NCBI GenBank assembly: GCA_049115715.1
Contig: JAGDZQ010000035.1
Span: 124,001 to 188,000 of the forward strand
Source of the DNA: JAMZMI01 sp049115715
GTDB lineage: Bacteria > Bacteroidota > Bacteroidia > Cytophagales > Cyclobacteriaceae
Direction: 5' to 3'
Length of the DNA stretch: 64,000 nucleotides
Shown here: positions 33,660 through 42,363 of the stretch, piece after piece
Numbering within the stretch: position 1 is the first letter of the stretch
How the letters are laid out: every line of letters starts with the position of its first letter
Translations under genes and position numbers: made by a program
The notes under the pieces: generated by a model
The model's database searches: none
What the model saw: the letters and a program-made list of their open reading frames with translations, nothing else
Told to the model about the DNA's origin: nothing

Positions 33660-35543
33660 TTGAGAAGTTTATTCATCACCTTATGCTTGATTACAATCCC
33701 ACTATTCATGTGGGGACAGGGATCGCAAGCCGAGTATTTAGAAGCAAAGAGATTATTTAACGACGGGAAGTATACAAGTGCCAAAGGAGCTTTTGGTGCT
33801 TTGACCGAGGATCCGAATTTTGGAACTTATTCCTCTTTCTATTTTGCTCTAAGTGCATATTACCAAGGGGACGTGAAGCTTGCTTCAGATATGTGGAATC
33901 AGATTCTATCGAAAAGCCCAAAATGGAAGGGCAAGTCTGAGGTTTTGTTCTGGCTGGCTTATACAAATCTTGAGGCAGGAGATTTGAACAAAGGAATCTC
34001 TCATGCTGAGAGTTTAAGTAAAGTTTTGGGGTCGGAAGACGTAGAACAAAATTTGTACGAAAACTTATTAGGCAAGTCCTCTATTGATAAAATAGAGGAG
34101 GCCTACTCTGCCAATACCTCCAATCGAAATCTTGCTTACATCTACACTAAGAAGCTACTTCAGGAACCATACGAGACAAGAAACTTTGGATTGATTAATC
34201 AATTGAGAAAAAAGTGGGATTTTGAAAAAAATCAACTTTCGTTGGATGACCTTCCTGATTTGAAAAAGGATTCTTATCGAGTGGGAGTTGTGCTTCCCTT
34301 CATGTACGATGAGGAAAAGCCAGAATGGGTAATACAAAACAAGGTGGTAATGGATCTGTATCAGGGCATGCAGCTCGCGGCTCAAGATTTGGATTCATTG
34401 GGCATCAAGCTTGAGCTTTTTCCTGTGGATACGAAAAGAAGCAAGGAGCAGACGACCGAGACGTTGGAGCAACTGCCGGATTCATTTCTCGATTTAATAG
34501 TTGGGCCTCTGTACGCAGAACCAATCAATGCAGCCAAACAGTTTTCTTTTGAGAATAAAGTAAACATGATCAATCCTGTATCGAGCAATCAGGAAGTGAT
34601 AGCAGACAATCCGTATGCCTTTCTATTTAAACCTACCTATGAGACGATGGCAAAGGCGCTCGCTAAAAAAACAATAAGTGAAGTATCGAACAAGAATGCG
34701 ATGATCTTCTACGAGAACAATACTAAAGACTCACTTTTTGCAGCTACCTATAAAAAGGAAATCGAAGAAGCAGGTTTCAATGTGGTTTGGTACAAAGAAT
34801 TGACGAAGGAGAATGCTAAAAATGTATTGGATACACTCATCGATTCGTATTTAGTCTATTATACAAAGGCAGAGGCTGATTCTATCAACGAACTATCGCA
34901 GCGATATGTGAAAGAGCGACGAGTGAGAAAGGATGAGCTGAAGAGAATCCAAAGATTCAAAGATGGAAAAGCTGAATGGGACAGCCTTTTTCATATGCCT
35001 ATTACCATTCGAGAAGAAGACCAAAAAGAAGTTACATACTACGAAAAACTGCTTAATATGGAGGCGGATTCTCTTGGACACGTTTTGGGTGCTACAAGAA
35101 AGAACTTCATGGCGAATAACCTCATTAGTGCAGTTGAAACTTTTGGAGACAGCACACTTTTACTTGGGTATGGAGAATGGCTGGATTTTACAATGATAGC
35201 TTACAATCAGCTGCAGAGAATAAACGTCACGATGGTAGATCCAGATTTTACAGACATATATGATCCATCTTATGATTTAATGGAAAGCCGTTTCTTACAG
35301 GAATTTTCAACACTGCCTTCTAAGTATCATTTGCTTGGTTATGAGTTGATTATGTCATCTGGGAAGTTGATGGACAGCTATGGAGTCTACTTTCAGAAAG
35401 AGTTGAGAAAAGGAAGCTATTTCGAAGGAGAAATATGTGAAGGGTTGAAATATGGTTCTCAAAACGATAACCAAATTGTTCCTATAATCAGATTTGAGGA
35501 TGCACAACTCAAAGTTGTGAATAAAGAATTTTATGAAGATTGA
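33660..35543 (+). CDS. Exported TPR plus periplasmic-binding-protein-fold protein
   Basis: 627 residues. TTG at 33660 is the only sensible start, since a stop codon lies 15 nt upstream in frame, and it opens a signal peptide (LRSLFITLCLITIPLFMWGQ). TPR-like helices cover about 22-185; a type I periplasmic-binding fold covers about 205-620 (SYRVGVVLPFMYDEEKP, DLIVGPLYAEP, KVNMINPVSSN). A charged helical insertion lies near 395-440. The TPR + PBP1 layout recalls LpoA/LppC penicillin-binding-protein activators, but could be a ligand sensor. Its end overlaps hemL by 11 nt. Confidence 0.8.
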   Translation: MRSLFITLCLITIPLFMWGQGSQAEYLEAKRLFNDGKYTSAKGAFGALTEDPNFGTYSSFYFALSAYYQGDVKLASDMWNQILSKSPKWKGKSEVLFWLAYTNLEAGDLNKGISHAESLSKVLGSEDVEQNLYENLLGKSSIDKIEEAYSANTSNRNLAYIYTKKLLQEPYETRNFGLINQLRKKWDFEKNQLSLDDLPDLKKDSYRVGVVLPFMYDEEKPEWVIQNKVVMDLYQGMQLAAQDLDSLGIKLELFPVDTKRSKEQTTETLEQLPDSFLDLIVGPLYAEPINAAKQFSFENKVNMINPVSSNQEVIADNPYAFLFKPTYETMAKALAKKTISEVSNKNAMIFYENNTKDSLFAATYKKEIEEAGFNVVWYKELTKENAKNVLDTLIDSYLVYYTKAEADSINELSQRYVKERRVRKDELKRIQRFKDGKAEWDSLFHMPITIREEDQKEVTYYEKLLNMEADSLGHVLGATRKNFMANNLISAVETFGDSTLLLGYGEWLDFTMIAYNQLQRINVTMVDPDFTDIYDPSYDLMESRFLQEFSTLPSKYHLLGYELIMSSGKLMDSYGVYFQKELRKGSYFEGEICEGLKYGSQNDNQIVPIIRFEDAQLKVVNKEFYED

Positions 35544-36819
35544 CAGTAGTAAGGCGCTTTTTGATAAGGCGAAAAATTTTATACCTGGAGGAGTTAATTC
35601 TCCGGTTAGGGCTTTTAAAGCAGTAGGAGGGGATCCGATTTTTTTTAAATCAGCGAAAGGAGCTTACATGATAGATGAGGACGATAACTCATTTGTCGAC
35701 ATGATCAACTCATGGGGGCCGATGGTGCTTGGACATGCTCATCCTGATGTTGAAAAAGCGATTATCGATGCTGTCAAAAATTCCCCATCATTTGGGGCTC
35801 CCGGAGAGAGAGAAGTGGAAATTGCTGAGTTGATTGCTCAGATGGTACCTTCCATCGAGAAGGTGCGAATGGTCAATTCGGGAACAGAAGCAACCATGTC
35901 AGCCATTCGAGTTGCACGAGGATATACCGGAAGAGATAAGTTTATCAAGTTTGAAGGTTGTTACCATGGACATGGAGATTCGTTCCTGATAGCTGCTGGA
36001 AGTGGTGCGGTTACGATGGGTTCACCTGATAGCCCTGGCGTAACGGAAGGTACAGCAAAGGATACACTGCTTGCTTTATACAACGATTTGGACTCTGTTG
36101 CCAAGCTTGTGGAAGCGAATAAAAATGAGATAGCAGCCATTATCATAGAGCCTGTAGCCGGCAATATGGGGTGTGTGCTTCCGAAGGAAGGCTTCCTTGA
36201 AGGCTTGAGAGAAATCTGCGATGCAGAAGGCATTGTATTGATCTTCGATGAAGTCATGACTGGATTTAGATTATCAAAAGGTGGTGCTCAAGAACTGTTA
36301 GGAGTAACTCCAGACTTGACCACTTTAGGGAAAATCATAGGAGGAGGAATGCCTGTTGGCGCCTATGGAGGAAAAGAAGAAATTATGGATTTTGTTTCCC
36401 CCCAAGGGCCTGTTTATCAAGCTGGAACCCTATCGGGAAATCCTGTTGCTATGGCCGCAGGGCTTGCGATACTCAAGACATTGAATACTAATCCTGATAT
36501 TTATGCTAACCTCGAGAAAACTTCTAATAGACTTGTTGAAGGTTACAAGCAATCGATTTCAAAACTGGGGTTGAATTTTTCTATCAATCAGATAGGAAGC
36601 ATGTACAGCATATTCTTTTCGGATCAGTCTGTAGTTGATTTCGAATCAGCCAAGAAATGCGACACACAGCTTTTTGGAAAGTACTTTAGGAATATGCTTA
36701 ATCGAGGAATTTATATCGCACCTTCACAATTTGAAACACTATTTGTTTCCAATGCAATAGGCGATGTTGAGGTTGAGAAAATCTTATCAGCAAATCACGA
36801 AAGTTTAAGCGAACTATAA
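35533..36819 (+). CDS. hemL: Glutamate-1-semialdehyde 2,1-aminomutase
   Basis: 428-residue class III PLP enzyme making 5-aminolevulinate in the C5 haem pathway. The family N-terminus FIPGGVNSPVRAFKAVGG, the PLP contacts NSGTEATMSAIRVARG and FDEVMTGFR, and the Schiff-base Lys in TLGKIIGGGMPVGAYGG are present. Start ATG 35533 lies inside the end of the upstream exported-protein gene, implying coupling. The unit apparently continues into a small membrane protein gene 12 nt downstream. Confidence 0.97.
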   Translation: MKIDSSKALFDKAKNFIPGGVNSPVRAFKAVGGDPIFFKSAKGAYMIDEDDNSFVDMINSWGPMVLGHAHPDVEKAIIDAVKNSPSFGAPGEREVEIAELIAQMVPSIEKVRMVNSGTEATMSAIRVARGYTGRDKFIKFEGCYHGHGDSFLIAAGSGAVTMGSPDSPGVTEGTAKDTLLALYNDLDSVAKLVEANKNEIAAIIIEPVAGNMGCVLPKEGFLEGLREICDAEGIVLIFDEVMTGFRLSKGGAQELLGVTPDLTTLGKIIGGGMPVGAYGGKEEIMDFVSPQGPVYQAGTLSGNPVAMAAGLAILKTLNTNPDIYANLEKTSNRLVEGYKQSISKLGLNFSINQIGSMYSIFFSDQSVVDFESAKKCDTQLFGKYFRNMLNRGIYIAPSQFETLFVSNAIGDVEVEKILSANHESLSEL

Positions 36820-36831
36820 TCTCACAATGCT

Positions 36832-37059
36832 ATGAAAAAACTAATTCTAATTTGCTACATTTTTTCGATAATGAGCTTCACAGCACTGGCGATTCAGGAA
36901 GATCAGACTCCTAAAGCTGATGCAACGGAAGCCACAACTACAGAAGACCAAGAGCCACCAGCGTCATCTAAGATTAAACTTGTGGCACTCACGGCTGTTG
37001 GTATCGTGTTTCTTGGACTTGCGTTTCGGAATAGCAAGTTTGGAAGGAAGAAGCGATGA
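36832..37059 (+). CDS. Small exported single-pass membrane protein
   Basis: 75 residues: a signal peptide (MKKLILICYIFSIMSFTALA), an acidic Pro/Thr-rich spacer (about 22-45), a transmembrane helix (KLVALTAVGIVFLGLAF) and a basic tail (GRKKR). It starts 12 nt after hemL, so it is probably in the same mRNA. No family recognised. A T-S-A-type sorting anchor is not evident; the Gly-Arg-Lys-Lys-Arg end simply fits the positive-inside rule. Confidence 0.65.
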   Translation: MKKLILICYIFSIMSFTALAIQEDQTPKADATEATTTEDQEPPASSKIKLVALTAVGIVFLGLAFRNSKFGRKKR

Positions 37060-37139
37060 TCTTGATCTGAAGATTTAAACTTCTTTCAAAACAAGATTGG
37101 AAAGGCATTTTAAGTCCGCAATACACCAGCATTAGTCTG

Positions 37140-37355
37140 CTAAGCCTCAATGATGATTTTATCATCTCCCATAATCACTTCATCCCCAGTTCGGAGTTTT
37201 TTTCTAATCTGGGTTTCCACTTGATCATTGACTTTTATATCACCATCAGTGATCGTGAGTTTAGCCTCGCCTCCAGTTCCTGCCCAGCCAACGTTTTTGA
37301 GGAGTTTGTTTAGCTCAATAAACGCTTCGCCTTCTCTTAGTTTGAATTTTTCCAT
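37140..37355 (-). CDS. S4-domain RNA-binding protein (YbcJ-like)
   Basis: 71 residues from ATG 37355 (MEKFKLREGEAFIELNKLL); a TTG 15 nt upstream is less likely. The whole protein is one S4 fold: ELNKLLKNVGWAGTGGEAKLTI with GDIKVNDQVETQIRKKLRTGDEV, like YbcJ/YaaA-type small RNA-binding proteins. Function in translation or ribosome quality control is assumed from the family only. Confidence 0.85.
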   Translation of the reverse strand: MEKFKLREGEAFIELNKLLKNVGWAGTGGEAKLTITDGDIKVNDQVETQIRKKLRTGDEVIMGDDKIIIEA

Positions 37356-37537
37356 AGTCTTATTCGGCAAACTTAGTGAAGTAAACCAATCTTCCTCAGC
37401 TCAAAGGCTTGCTGCAGATAAGTAGGCCACATTTTGAAAGTTAATTCGAAGCTGATCCTTTGATTTTCTGATGTAGAATTTCCTCCTTAGAGAAAATGAT
37501 AATGCAGCCATTCTGATATTTGAGCTATGTTCTTGTT

Positions 37538-37568
37538 GTGTCACCCTGAGCTTTTAGAAGGGCAACAC
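37538..37568. repeat. Degenerate palindromic intergenic repeat
   Basis: GTGTcaCCCT (37538-37547) and AGGGcaACAC (37559-37568) form an interrupted hairpin. Its sequence (GTCACCCTGAGC...GAAGGG-like) resembles widespread Bacteroidota intergenic palindromes and related copies at 41.7-42.3 kb and 48.3 kb. Confidence 0.45.
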
Positions 37569-37578
37569 AAGGCCAGTG

Positions 37579-37764
37579 TTACTCAATCTCCTTTAGTTCT
37601 TGCTCTTCGTCTTCCTCGTCTTTTATTTTCACCTGTTCGATTTTCACTTCATTGTTCATATACTTTTCTCTGGCATTGAAGGGGATGGGAGCGACACCAA
37701 ATGAGGCCATTAAGATTAATAGCACAAGGCCAATTAGTCTCATAATTCTTTTGAATCTTTTCAT
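37579..37764 (-). CDS. Small single-pass membrane protein
   Basis: 61 residues. A basic N-terminus (MKRFKRIMRLIG) leads into a hydrophobic helix (LVLLILMASFGVAP), then NAREKYMNNEVKIEQVK and a strongly acidic tail. The pattern resembles short Bacteroidota membrane proteins, and composition fits real coding sequence rather than a shadow. It lies 116 nt downstream of the amber-interrupted gene on the same strand; function unknown. Confidence 0.6.
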   Translation of the reverse strand: MKRFKRIMRLIGLVLLILMASFGVAPIPFNAREKYMNNEVKIEQVKIKDEEDEEQELKEIE

Positions 37765-37880
37765 TAGAAGAGTTAATAAGTGTGGAGTCTTCGAAGGACA
37801 CGGAAGCTGTTAGCCTGTAAGTACTCCTGAGACATAATTTAAGAAATGAGCCATTGTTGAATGGCTAGGAGTGGAGTAGC

Positions 37881-38237
37881 TTAGCCCCTGAAAAGATTCG
37901 GTATTTCACTTTCAGTACCCTGAGAATTTGCGAGGTACAGTTGAAACTGAAGATTTGGTTTCAAGATCAAAAAGCAAGCTTTCTGGTTTCGAATATTGAC
38001 TTTGATCACTCTGTCTTCTTGGATCAAAATGCTTTTGGTAGCTAAGACTGTGAGCGACTTTTTTTGGTAGACCTTGCTTTTATAGTGAGTGAGAGGAGAG
38101 GTTTTCTTTGTATCTGACTCTGTTTTGGAAACAAGCTCTATGCTATCATTTTGAGCGACGCTCTCATTATGAGGAGAAGTAAAACCAGTAAACTAGAAAA
38201 ACCCAATCAATAGCAAAGCAATGAGCAAACATCGCAT
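37881..38237 (-). pseudogene. Probable exported-protein gene interrupted by an in-frame TAG
   Basis: Reading from ATG 38237 gives a signal-peptide-like start (MRCLLIALLLIGFF) and then TAG at 38195-38193. Beyond the TAG the same frame stays open for 103 codons to a TAA at 37883-37881. It has protein-like composition (FTGFTSPHNESVAQN, then a Lys/Ser-rich part and VLATKSILIQEDRVIKVNIRN). The hydrophobic core continues sensibly across the stop, so one nonsense mutation in a gene of about 118 codons is the simplest reading. Alternatives are a sequencing error, or that neither half is expressed. It sits between a TPR protein gene and a small membrane gene on the same strand. Confidence 0.6.
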
Positions 38238-38294
38238 AGACTTGATGGGTGTTCTTTTATGACTAATAATTCTAACGTAAAATCACGATTTTTA

Positions 38295-39536
38295 TTATTT
38301 ACAAAACTCATTCAGCTTTTCTTGGGCGTCTTCGAATCCAAGTTCTAATGCTTTTTTCCAATTATCGCATGCTTCTTTTATTTCACCTCTTTTTTGGTGA
38401 ATAATGCCTTTATTGTAATAGGTTCTGTCGTAGTTAGAATCTAACTCATAGGCCTTTATATTATCTTTTTCGGCGTTTTCTAATTCATTGAGCTTGATAT
38501 AGGAAAATGCCCGATGTGCCCTTGATTTTTTATTATTGCTATTTAAGTTAATAGAGCGGGTTAAGTCTTTTAGTGCTAGATTATACTTACCTGTCATATT
38601 ATATGCATACCCTCTATTGATCCATGCACTTTCTGAAAATTCGTCTATTTCGATGATTTGACTGCTGTATTTTATTGAATCCTTATAATTTTTAAGCATG
38701 TTATGAGCAAAAGCCAAGTGAAGTGCTATGTCTGCATTTCCAGGATCTAAGTTTATTGCTTCTGATAATGAAAAGATTGCTTGTTTGTATTTTCCAGCAG
38801 TATTTTCTAATTGTCCTTTCCAAAACCAATCTTCAGCTGAGTACTCTTTTTCTTTTTTTGACTGTTCGAGTGCTTCTTTAAATTCCTCAAGTGTTTCCGA
38901 TTGTTCTGGACTTAATGAATCTTGACGGTTTATGTCTACTGATCTGCGGGTTTTTTCTAAGATTATTAGATACTCTTCATCGTACTCTTTTTTTGATTTT
39001 CTTATTTCTACTAGCCCTTTCTCAGCTGCAGTTTTTACTTTGTCAACATGCGGAGCAAGCTTTTCTTGAAGCTCTTTTGATATTGATTCTATGGCACCTT
39101 CTCCCTTTTGTAGGACTAAGTTTTTGACAAAATCTTCTGTGAGAATATCACCAACTTTCTGAGAAGTCAGCTCTTTTACTTTTTCATCAGCGGTGCTTTC
39201 AATTTTCTCATTCACAAGGGTGTCAATCTTTTTTCTTCCTAAGTAGTTCAGTATAAATCCAATGATACTGATAAGGCCAATCAGTACTGCAGAATAGATA
39301 TAGATGCGACCTTCCAAACTATTGTATTGTAGCTGATATATTTCAAGTTGCTTATCGCCATTCGTCTCAAATGACTTTTTGGTTTCCTCTAGTTTAGTTT
39401 CTAAATCTTTGATTTGATCTTTTAGTAGAATAATCTCTAACTGTTCTTTTGTGAAGGATTCTTCTTTTAGATTCTGACCGATCGAGTAGAGTGATGTAAG
39501 TAATAGTAGGAAAAAAGCGATTGATTTATGCGGCAT
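38295..39536 (-). CDS. TPR-repeat membrane protein with coiled coil
   Basis: 413 residues: a signal peptide (MPHKSIAFFLLLLTSLYSIG), a coiled coil (about 28-65), one transmembrane helix (IYSAVLIGLISIIGFILNYLG, 78-98), another long charged helical region (100-225), then about five TPRs (235-405) such as WINRGYAYNMTGKYNLALKDL. The TPRs are probably cytoplasmic and mediate protein contacts. No specific function recognised. Confidence 0.8.
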   Translation of the reverse strand: MPHKSIAFFLLLLTSLYSIGQNLKEESFTKEQLEIILLKDQIKDLETKLEETKKSFETNGDKQLEIYQLQYNSLEGRIYIYSAVLIGLISIIGFILNYLGRKKIDTLVNEKIESTADEKVKELTSQKVGDILTEDFVKNLVLQKGEGAIESISKELQEKLAPHVDKVKTAAEKGLVEIRKSKKEYDEEYLIILEKTRRSVDINRQDSLSPEQSETLEEFKEALEQSKKEKEYSAEDWFWKGQLENTAGKYKQAIFSLSEAINLDPGNADIALHLAFAHNMLKNYKDSIKYSSQIIEIDEFSESAWINRGYAYNMTGKYNLALKDLTRSINLNSNNKKSRAHRAFSYIKLNELENAEKDNIKAYELDSNYDRTYYNKGIIHQKRGEIKEACDNWKKALELGFEDAQEKLNEFCK

Positions 39537-39716
39537 ACGCGAAAAACTTTAAAGAAAGTTAAAACGTTTTTCGTAAATAAATATATTCAGTCTTGATAGA
39601 GATGTTTATTCAAACTCTTCGAAGTATGAATAAACAAATTGTCACGACATATTTTGATATGGTAATAAGCACTTATTGGGAAATATGAACCAGTTGCTAC
39701 TTCCAGTATGAATCTA

Positions 39717-40760
39717 TCAAAGACTAGGTTCCTGCTGGCTCAAACAATGAAAGCTGCCTAGTCCCCAGACAATATCTGTTGAGTCTATTTCGATAACTTT
39801 TCTATCCGAGAAAAGGCTCTGAAGAATCTCTAAGGCAATAGGGTCGTTTTTAGTATCTCTATAGGTCGGAACTACTACACACTCATTGGCAATATAGAAG
39901 TTAGCGTATGAAGCCGGAAGTCGTTGATCTTGATAGATCACCGGCTTAGGCATAGGCAGTTCTACTACATTGAGCGGACTACCATCTGGCATTCTGAAAG
40001 ATTTCAATTTCTCAAGATTTTCTTGAAGAGTTTTGTGGTTTTCATCCGCTTCATTGCTTTCCACCAGCGTAATCACTGTGTCGGTATTAACAAAGCGCGT
40101 AATATCATCGATGTGCCCATCAGTATCATCCCCGACTATCCCATCTCCAAGCCACCAAACCTCTTTAGCCCCGTAGAAGTCCTTCAGGTATTGCTCGATT
40201 TGAGCTTGACTTAGGTGTGGGTTTCTGTTAGGATTAAGGAGGCACGAAGTAGTTGTTAAGACAATTCCTTCACCGTTGAAGTCCACAGACCCACCTTCCA
40301 TTACAATATCCGGATGAAAGATTTTCAAATCAAGTTCTTTTGCAATCAAGCTTGGAATCTGGTTGTCCAAATCAAAAGGAGGATATTTCTCGCCCCAAGC
40401 ATTGTAACCCCAATCTACAATCGCTTTTTCCCTTTCATTGATCACAAAAGCTGGCCCGTGATCTCTGCACCATCCATCGTTGGTGGGATGATGATAAAAG
40501 GAAATTTTACTCAAATCTGCCCCTGCCTCAGATAAGTATCTCCTTGCTTCGCCCTCCATTTTCTCGTTTGCCACGTTGATGCAGACTCGCTCACCTTTGG
40601 CTACTTCCCTTATGAATTCGCAGTACGGTAGGTAGATCGATTTTATTTTCCCCGGCCAGGACTCCTTATTATGAGGCCAACTCAGCCAAGTCGCCCTATG
40701 AGGATGCCACTCCGCAGGAAACTGAAAACCGAAAGAGCGTGGGGTCACTTTTTGCTTCAT
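39717..40760 (-). CDS. aguA: Agmatine deiminase
   Basis: 347-residue guanidino-group-modifying enzyme converting agmatine to N-carbamoylputrescine and ammonia. Family motifs are FPAEWHPHRATWLSWP, DGWCRDHGP, VMEGGSVDFNGEG, DGHIDD and the nucleophile Cys near the C-terminus (GLGSFHC). The ATG overlaps the stop of the upstream amidase gene by 4 nt (ATGA), so the two-step pathway agmatine to putrescine is encoded as one unit. Confidence 0.95.
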   Translation of the reverse strand: MKQKVTPRSFGFQFPAEWHPHRATWLSWPHNKESWPGKIKSIYLPYCEFIREVAKGERVCINVANEKMEGEARRYLSEAGADLSKISFYHHPTNDGWCRDHGPAFVINEREKAIVDWGYNAWGEKYPPFDLDNQIPSLIAKELDLKIFHPDIVMEGGSVDFNGEGIVLTTTSCLLNPNRNPHLSQAQIEQYLKDFYGAKEVWWLGDGIVGDDTDGHIDDITRFVNTDTVITLVESNEADENHKTLQENLEKLKSFRMPDGSPLNVVELPMPKPVIYQDQRLPASYANFYIANECVVVPTYRDTKNDPIALEILQSLFSDRKVIEIDSTDIVWGLGSFHCLSQQEPSL

Positions 40761-41635
40761 TCTTCGTCTATGAATCGCTTTTGTATTGGGCCATACGCGT
40801 CAATTCTTCTATCCCTTAAGAAAGGCCAGTGAATCCGATAACTGTCAGACTTGGCTAAGTCAACCGGAACCACTTTGGTGACTTCCTCCAGATGAGGAGC
40901 CTTATAATCCAGCCAGCCAAACGCATTCGTTACAAAAGAACCGCCCCAAAACTGCATTTCTCCCTCCACACCCGTGCGGTTAACACCCACTACAGGTATT
41001 CCATTTGCAACAGCATGCGATTGCTGGATCGTTTGCCAGGCGTTGTGCTGTTCATCATTCGTCCTTTGATCCTGACTATTGTGCCAGCCAATAGCAGTAG
41101 GATAGAAGAGAACTTCCGCTCCCATAAGCGAGGTGATTCTAGCAGCCTCAGGATACCACTGATCCCAGCAAATCAGAACCCCAATCTTCGCGTATTTCGT
41201 TTCAAAAACTTTGAAGCCCAAATCCCCCGGAGTGAAATAAAACTTTTCGTAGTACCCCGGATCATCCGGAATATGCATCTTTCTATACTTACCCAGATAA
41301 GTACCATCCTCATCGATGACAGCCGCAGTATTGTGATAAATCCCCGCCGTGCGTTTCTCGAAAAGTGAAGCCACGATCACAACCTTAAGCTCTCTAGCCA
41401 ACCCGCAAAATACATCGGTCGTTGGACCCGGCACCTGCTCCGCCAGTTCAAAATTGTTATAATTCTCCACATCACAGAAGTAAAGTGAACCAAAGAGCTC
41501 CTGAAGGCAAACTATTTGTGCGCCTTCAGCTGCCGCATTCTTTATTCCCTGAATTGCCTTCTGAAGATTATCCTCAAGATTTCCATCACACGAGCTCTGC
41601 ACTATGCCAATGTTGACCGTTTTTTGACTAGCCAT
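40757..41635 (-). CDS. aguB: N-carbamoylputrescine amidase
   Basis: 292 residues from ATG 41635 (MASQKTVNIGIVQSSC); a start 42 nt upstream would add a non-conserved extension. It is a nitrilase-superfamily enzyme with the Glu-Lys-Cys triad: Glu in CLQELFGSLYFC, Lys in GKYRKMHIPDDPGYYEK and Cys in VLICWDQWYPEAAR. It hydrolyses N-carbamoylputrescine to putrescine, CO2 and ammonia, completing the agmatine route with the overlapping aguA. Confidence 0.95.
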   Translation of the reverse strand: MASQKTVNIGIVQSSCDGNLEDNLQKAIQGIKNAAAEGAQIVCLQELFGSLYFCDVENYNNFELAEQVPGPTTDVFCGLARELKVVIVASLFEKRTAGIYHNTAAVIDEDGTYLGKYRKMHIPDDPGYYEKFYFTPGDLGFKVFETKYAKIGVLICWDQWYPEAARITSLMGAEVLFYPTAIGWHNSQDQRTNDEQHNAWQTIQQSHAVANGIPVVGVNRTGVEGEMQFWGGSFVTNAFGWLDYKAPHLEEVTKVVPVDLAKSDSYRIHWPFLRDRRIDAYGPIQKRFIDEE

Positions 41636-41717
41636 CTTATTATGATATGATTCTGTGACGAAGTTCGCAAATTGCATTTGATTTTGATCCTGTTTTTTGA
41701 ACTTTCAAGGTTGTCAC

Positions 41718-41822
41718 ATTGAGCCTTACAGCCCATTTATCAAGCTCAATAATTCTCGTGTGGGCGTCCGGGCGAGCTCTCCACTATATCTTCTATCGCT
41801 ACCCTTCGGGATAGCAATAGAA
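41718..41822. repeat. Two palindromic repeats in the gene-free region upstream of aguB
   Basis: ATTGAGC (41718-41724) pairs with GCTCAAT (41744-41750), inside a TTGTCACATTGAGC context. Farther on, 41791-41822 folds into an almost perfect 14-bp hairpin (TTCTATCGCTACCC, TTC loop, GGGATAGCAATAGAA). Neither is followed by a T-run, so these are repeats rather than terminators. From 41636 to 42363 no convincing gene is seen. Confidence 0.5.
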
Positions 41823-41914
41823 GGATGCCGTTGCGATCTCTGACGCGTCGTACCACGATCAGAAGTACCAGCAATTTCTCCTTACCAGAGTTTCAAAACC
41901 CCCTTAGATTGAAG

Positions 41915-42296
41915 TCCAATGTCGTTAAGTTAAGAATAGTATTGTCTCCACGACCTTGTCATCCTGACGCAGGAAGGATCTTACTTGATCGGTCAGCATG
42001 CATTTCGAGTAAGATTTCTCCTAAAGTCGAAATGACGAGATTCCCGCGACCGTCATCACGAGTGCAACGAAGTGATCTTACGCAAAGAAGATTCTACATG
42101 GAGAAGAATATGAGATAAGATTGTTTTGTAGCTCATACGATTTAAAGAATGGGCTCAATGGCAGCAATTACATATTAAATATCATGTGCAAAGTGTCGTA
42201 TTCCATCGCAGAAAGATTGCTTCGCTTTTATACTTGCAGCCTCCAAGCCCGCAATGACAACTTGTATAGTCAAAGGCTTAACTTAACGACATTGGA
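41915..42296. mobile_element. MITE-like element with 20-bp terminal inverted repeats
   Basis: TCCAATGTCGTTAAGTTAAG at 41915-41934 is repeated exactly in inverted orientation at 42277-42296, bounding 382 bp without a transposase. TTGAA occurs at the left flank (41909-41913) and directly after the right end (42297-42301), a possible target duplication with a one-base offset at the left. The interior holds degenerate palindromes such as GTCATCCTGACGCAGGAAGG, CATTTCGA/TCGAAATG and GTCATCACGAGTGC with AACGAAGTGATC. Probably a non-autonomous transposable element; its parent IS is not in the window. Confidence 0.6.
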
Positions 42297-42363
42297 TTGA
42301 ATTCAGCCTGTCCAATCACGGAATTTAAATTATCGGATTAAAAATGATTAGACAAAGAACCAG

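Noticed and set aside
40892..41368. 158-codon open frame antisense to aguB
   Set aside because: Lies wholly opposite a well-supported gene; composition (many Arg/Ile/Ser, no family) is that of a shadow frame.
41825..42118. 97-codon plus-strand frame in the gene-free region
   Set aside because: It spans the left end of the MITE-like element and palindromic repeats; the product is Arg/Ser/Pro-rich without domain features.
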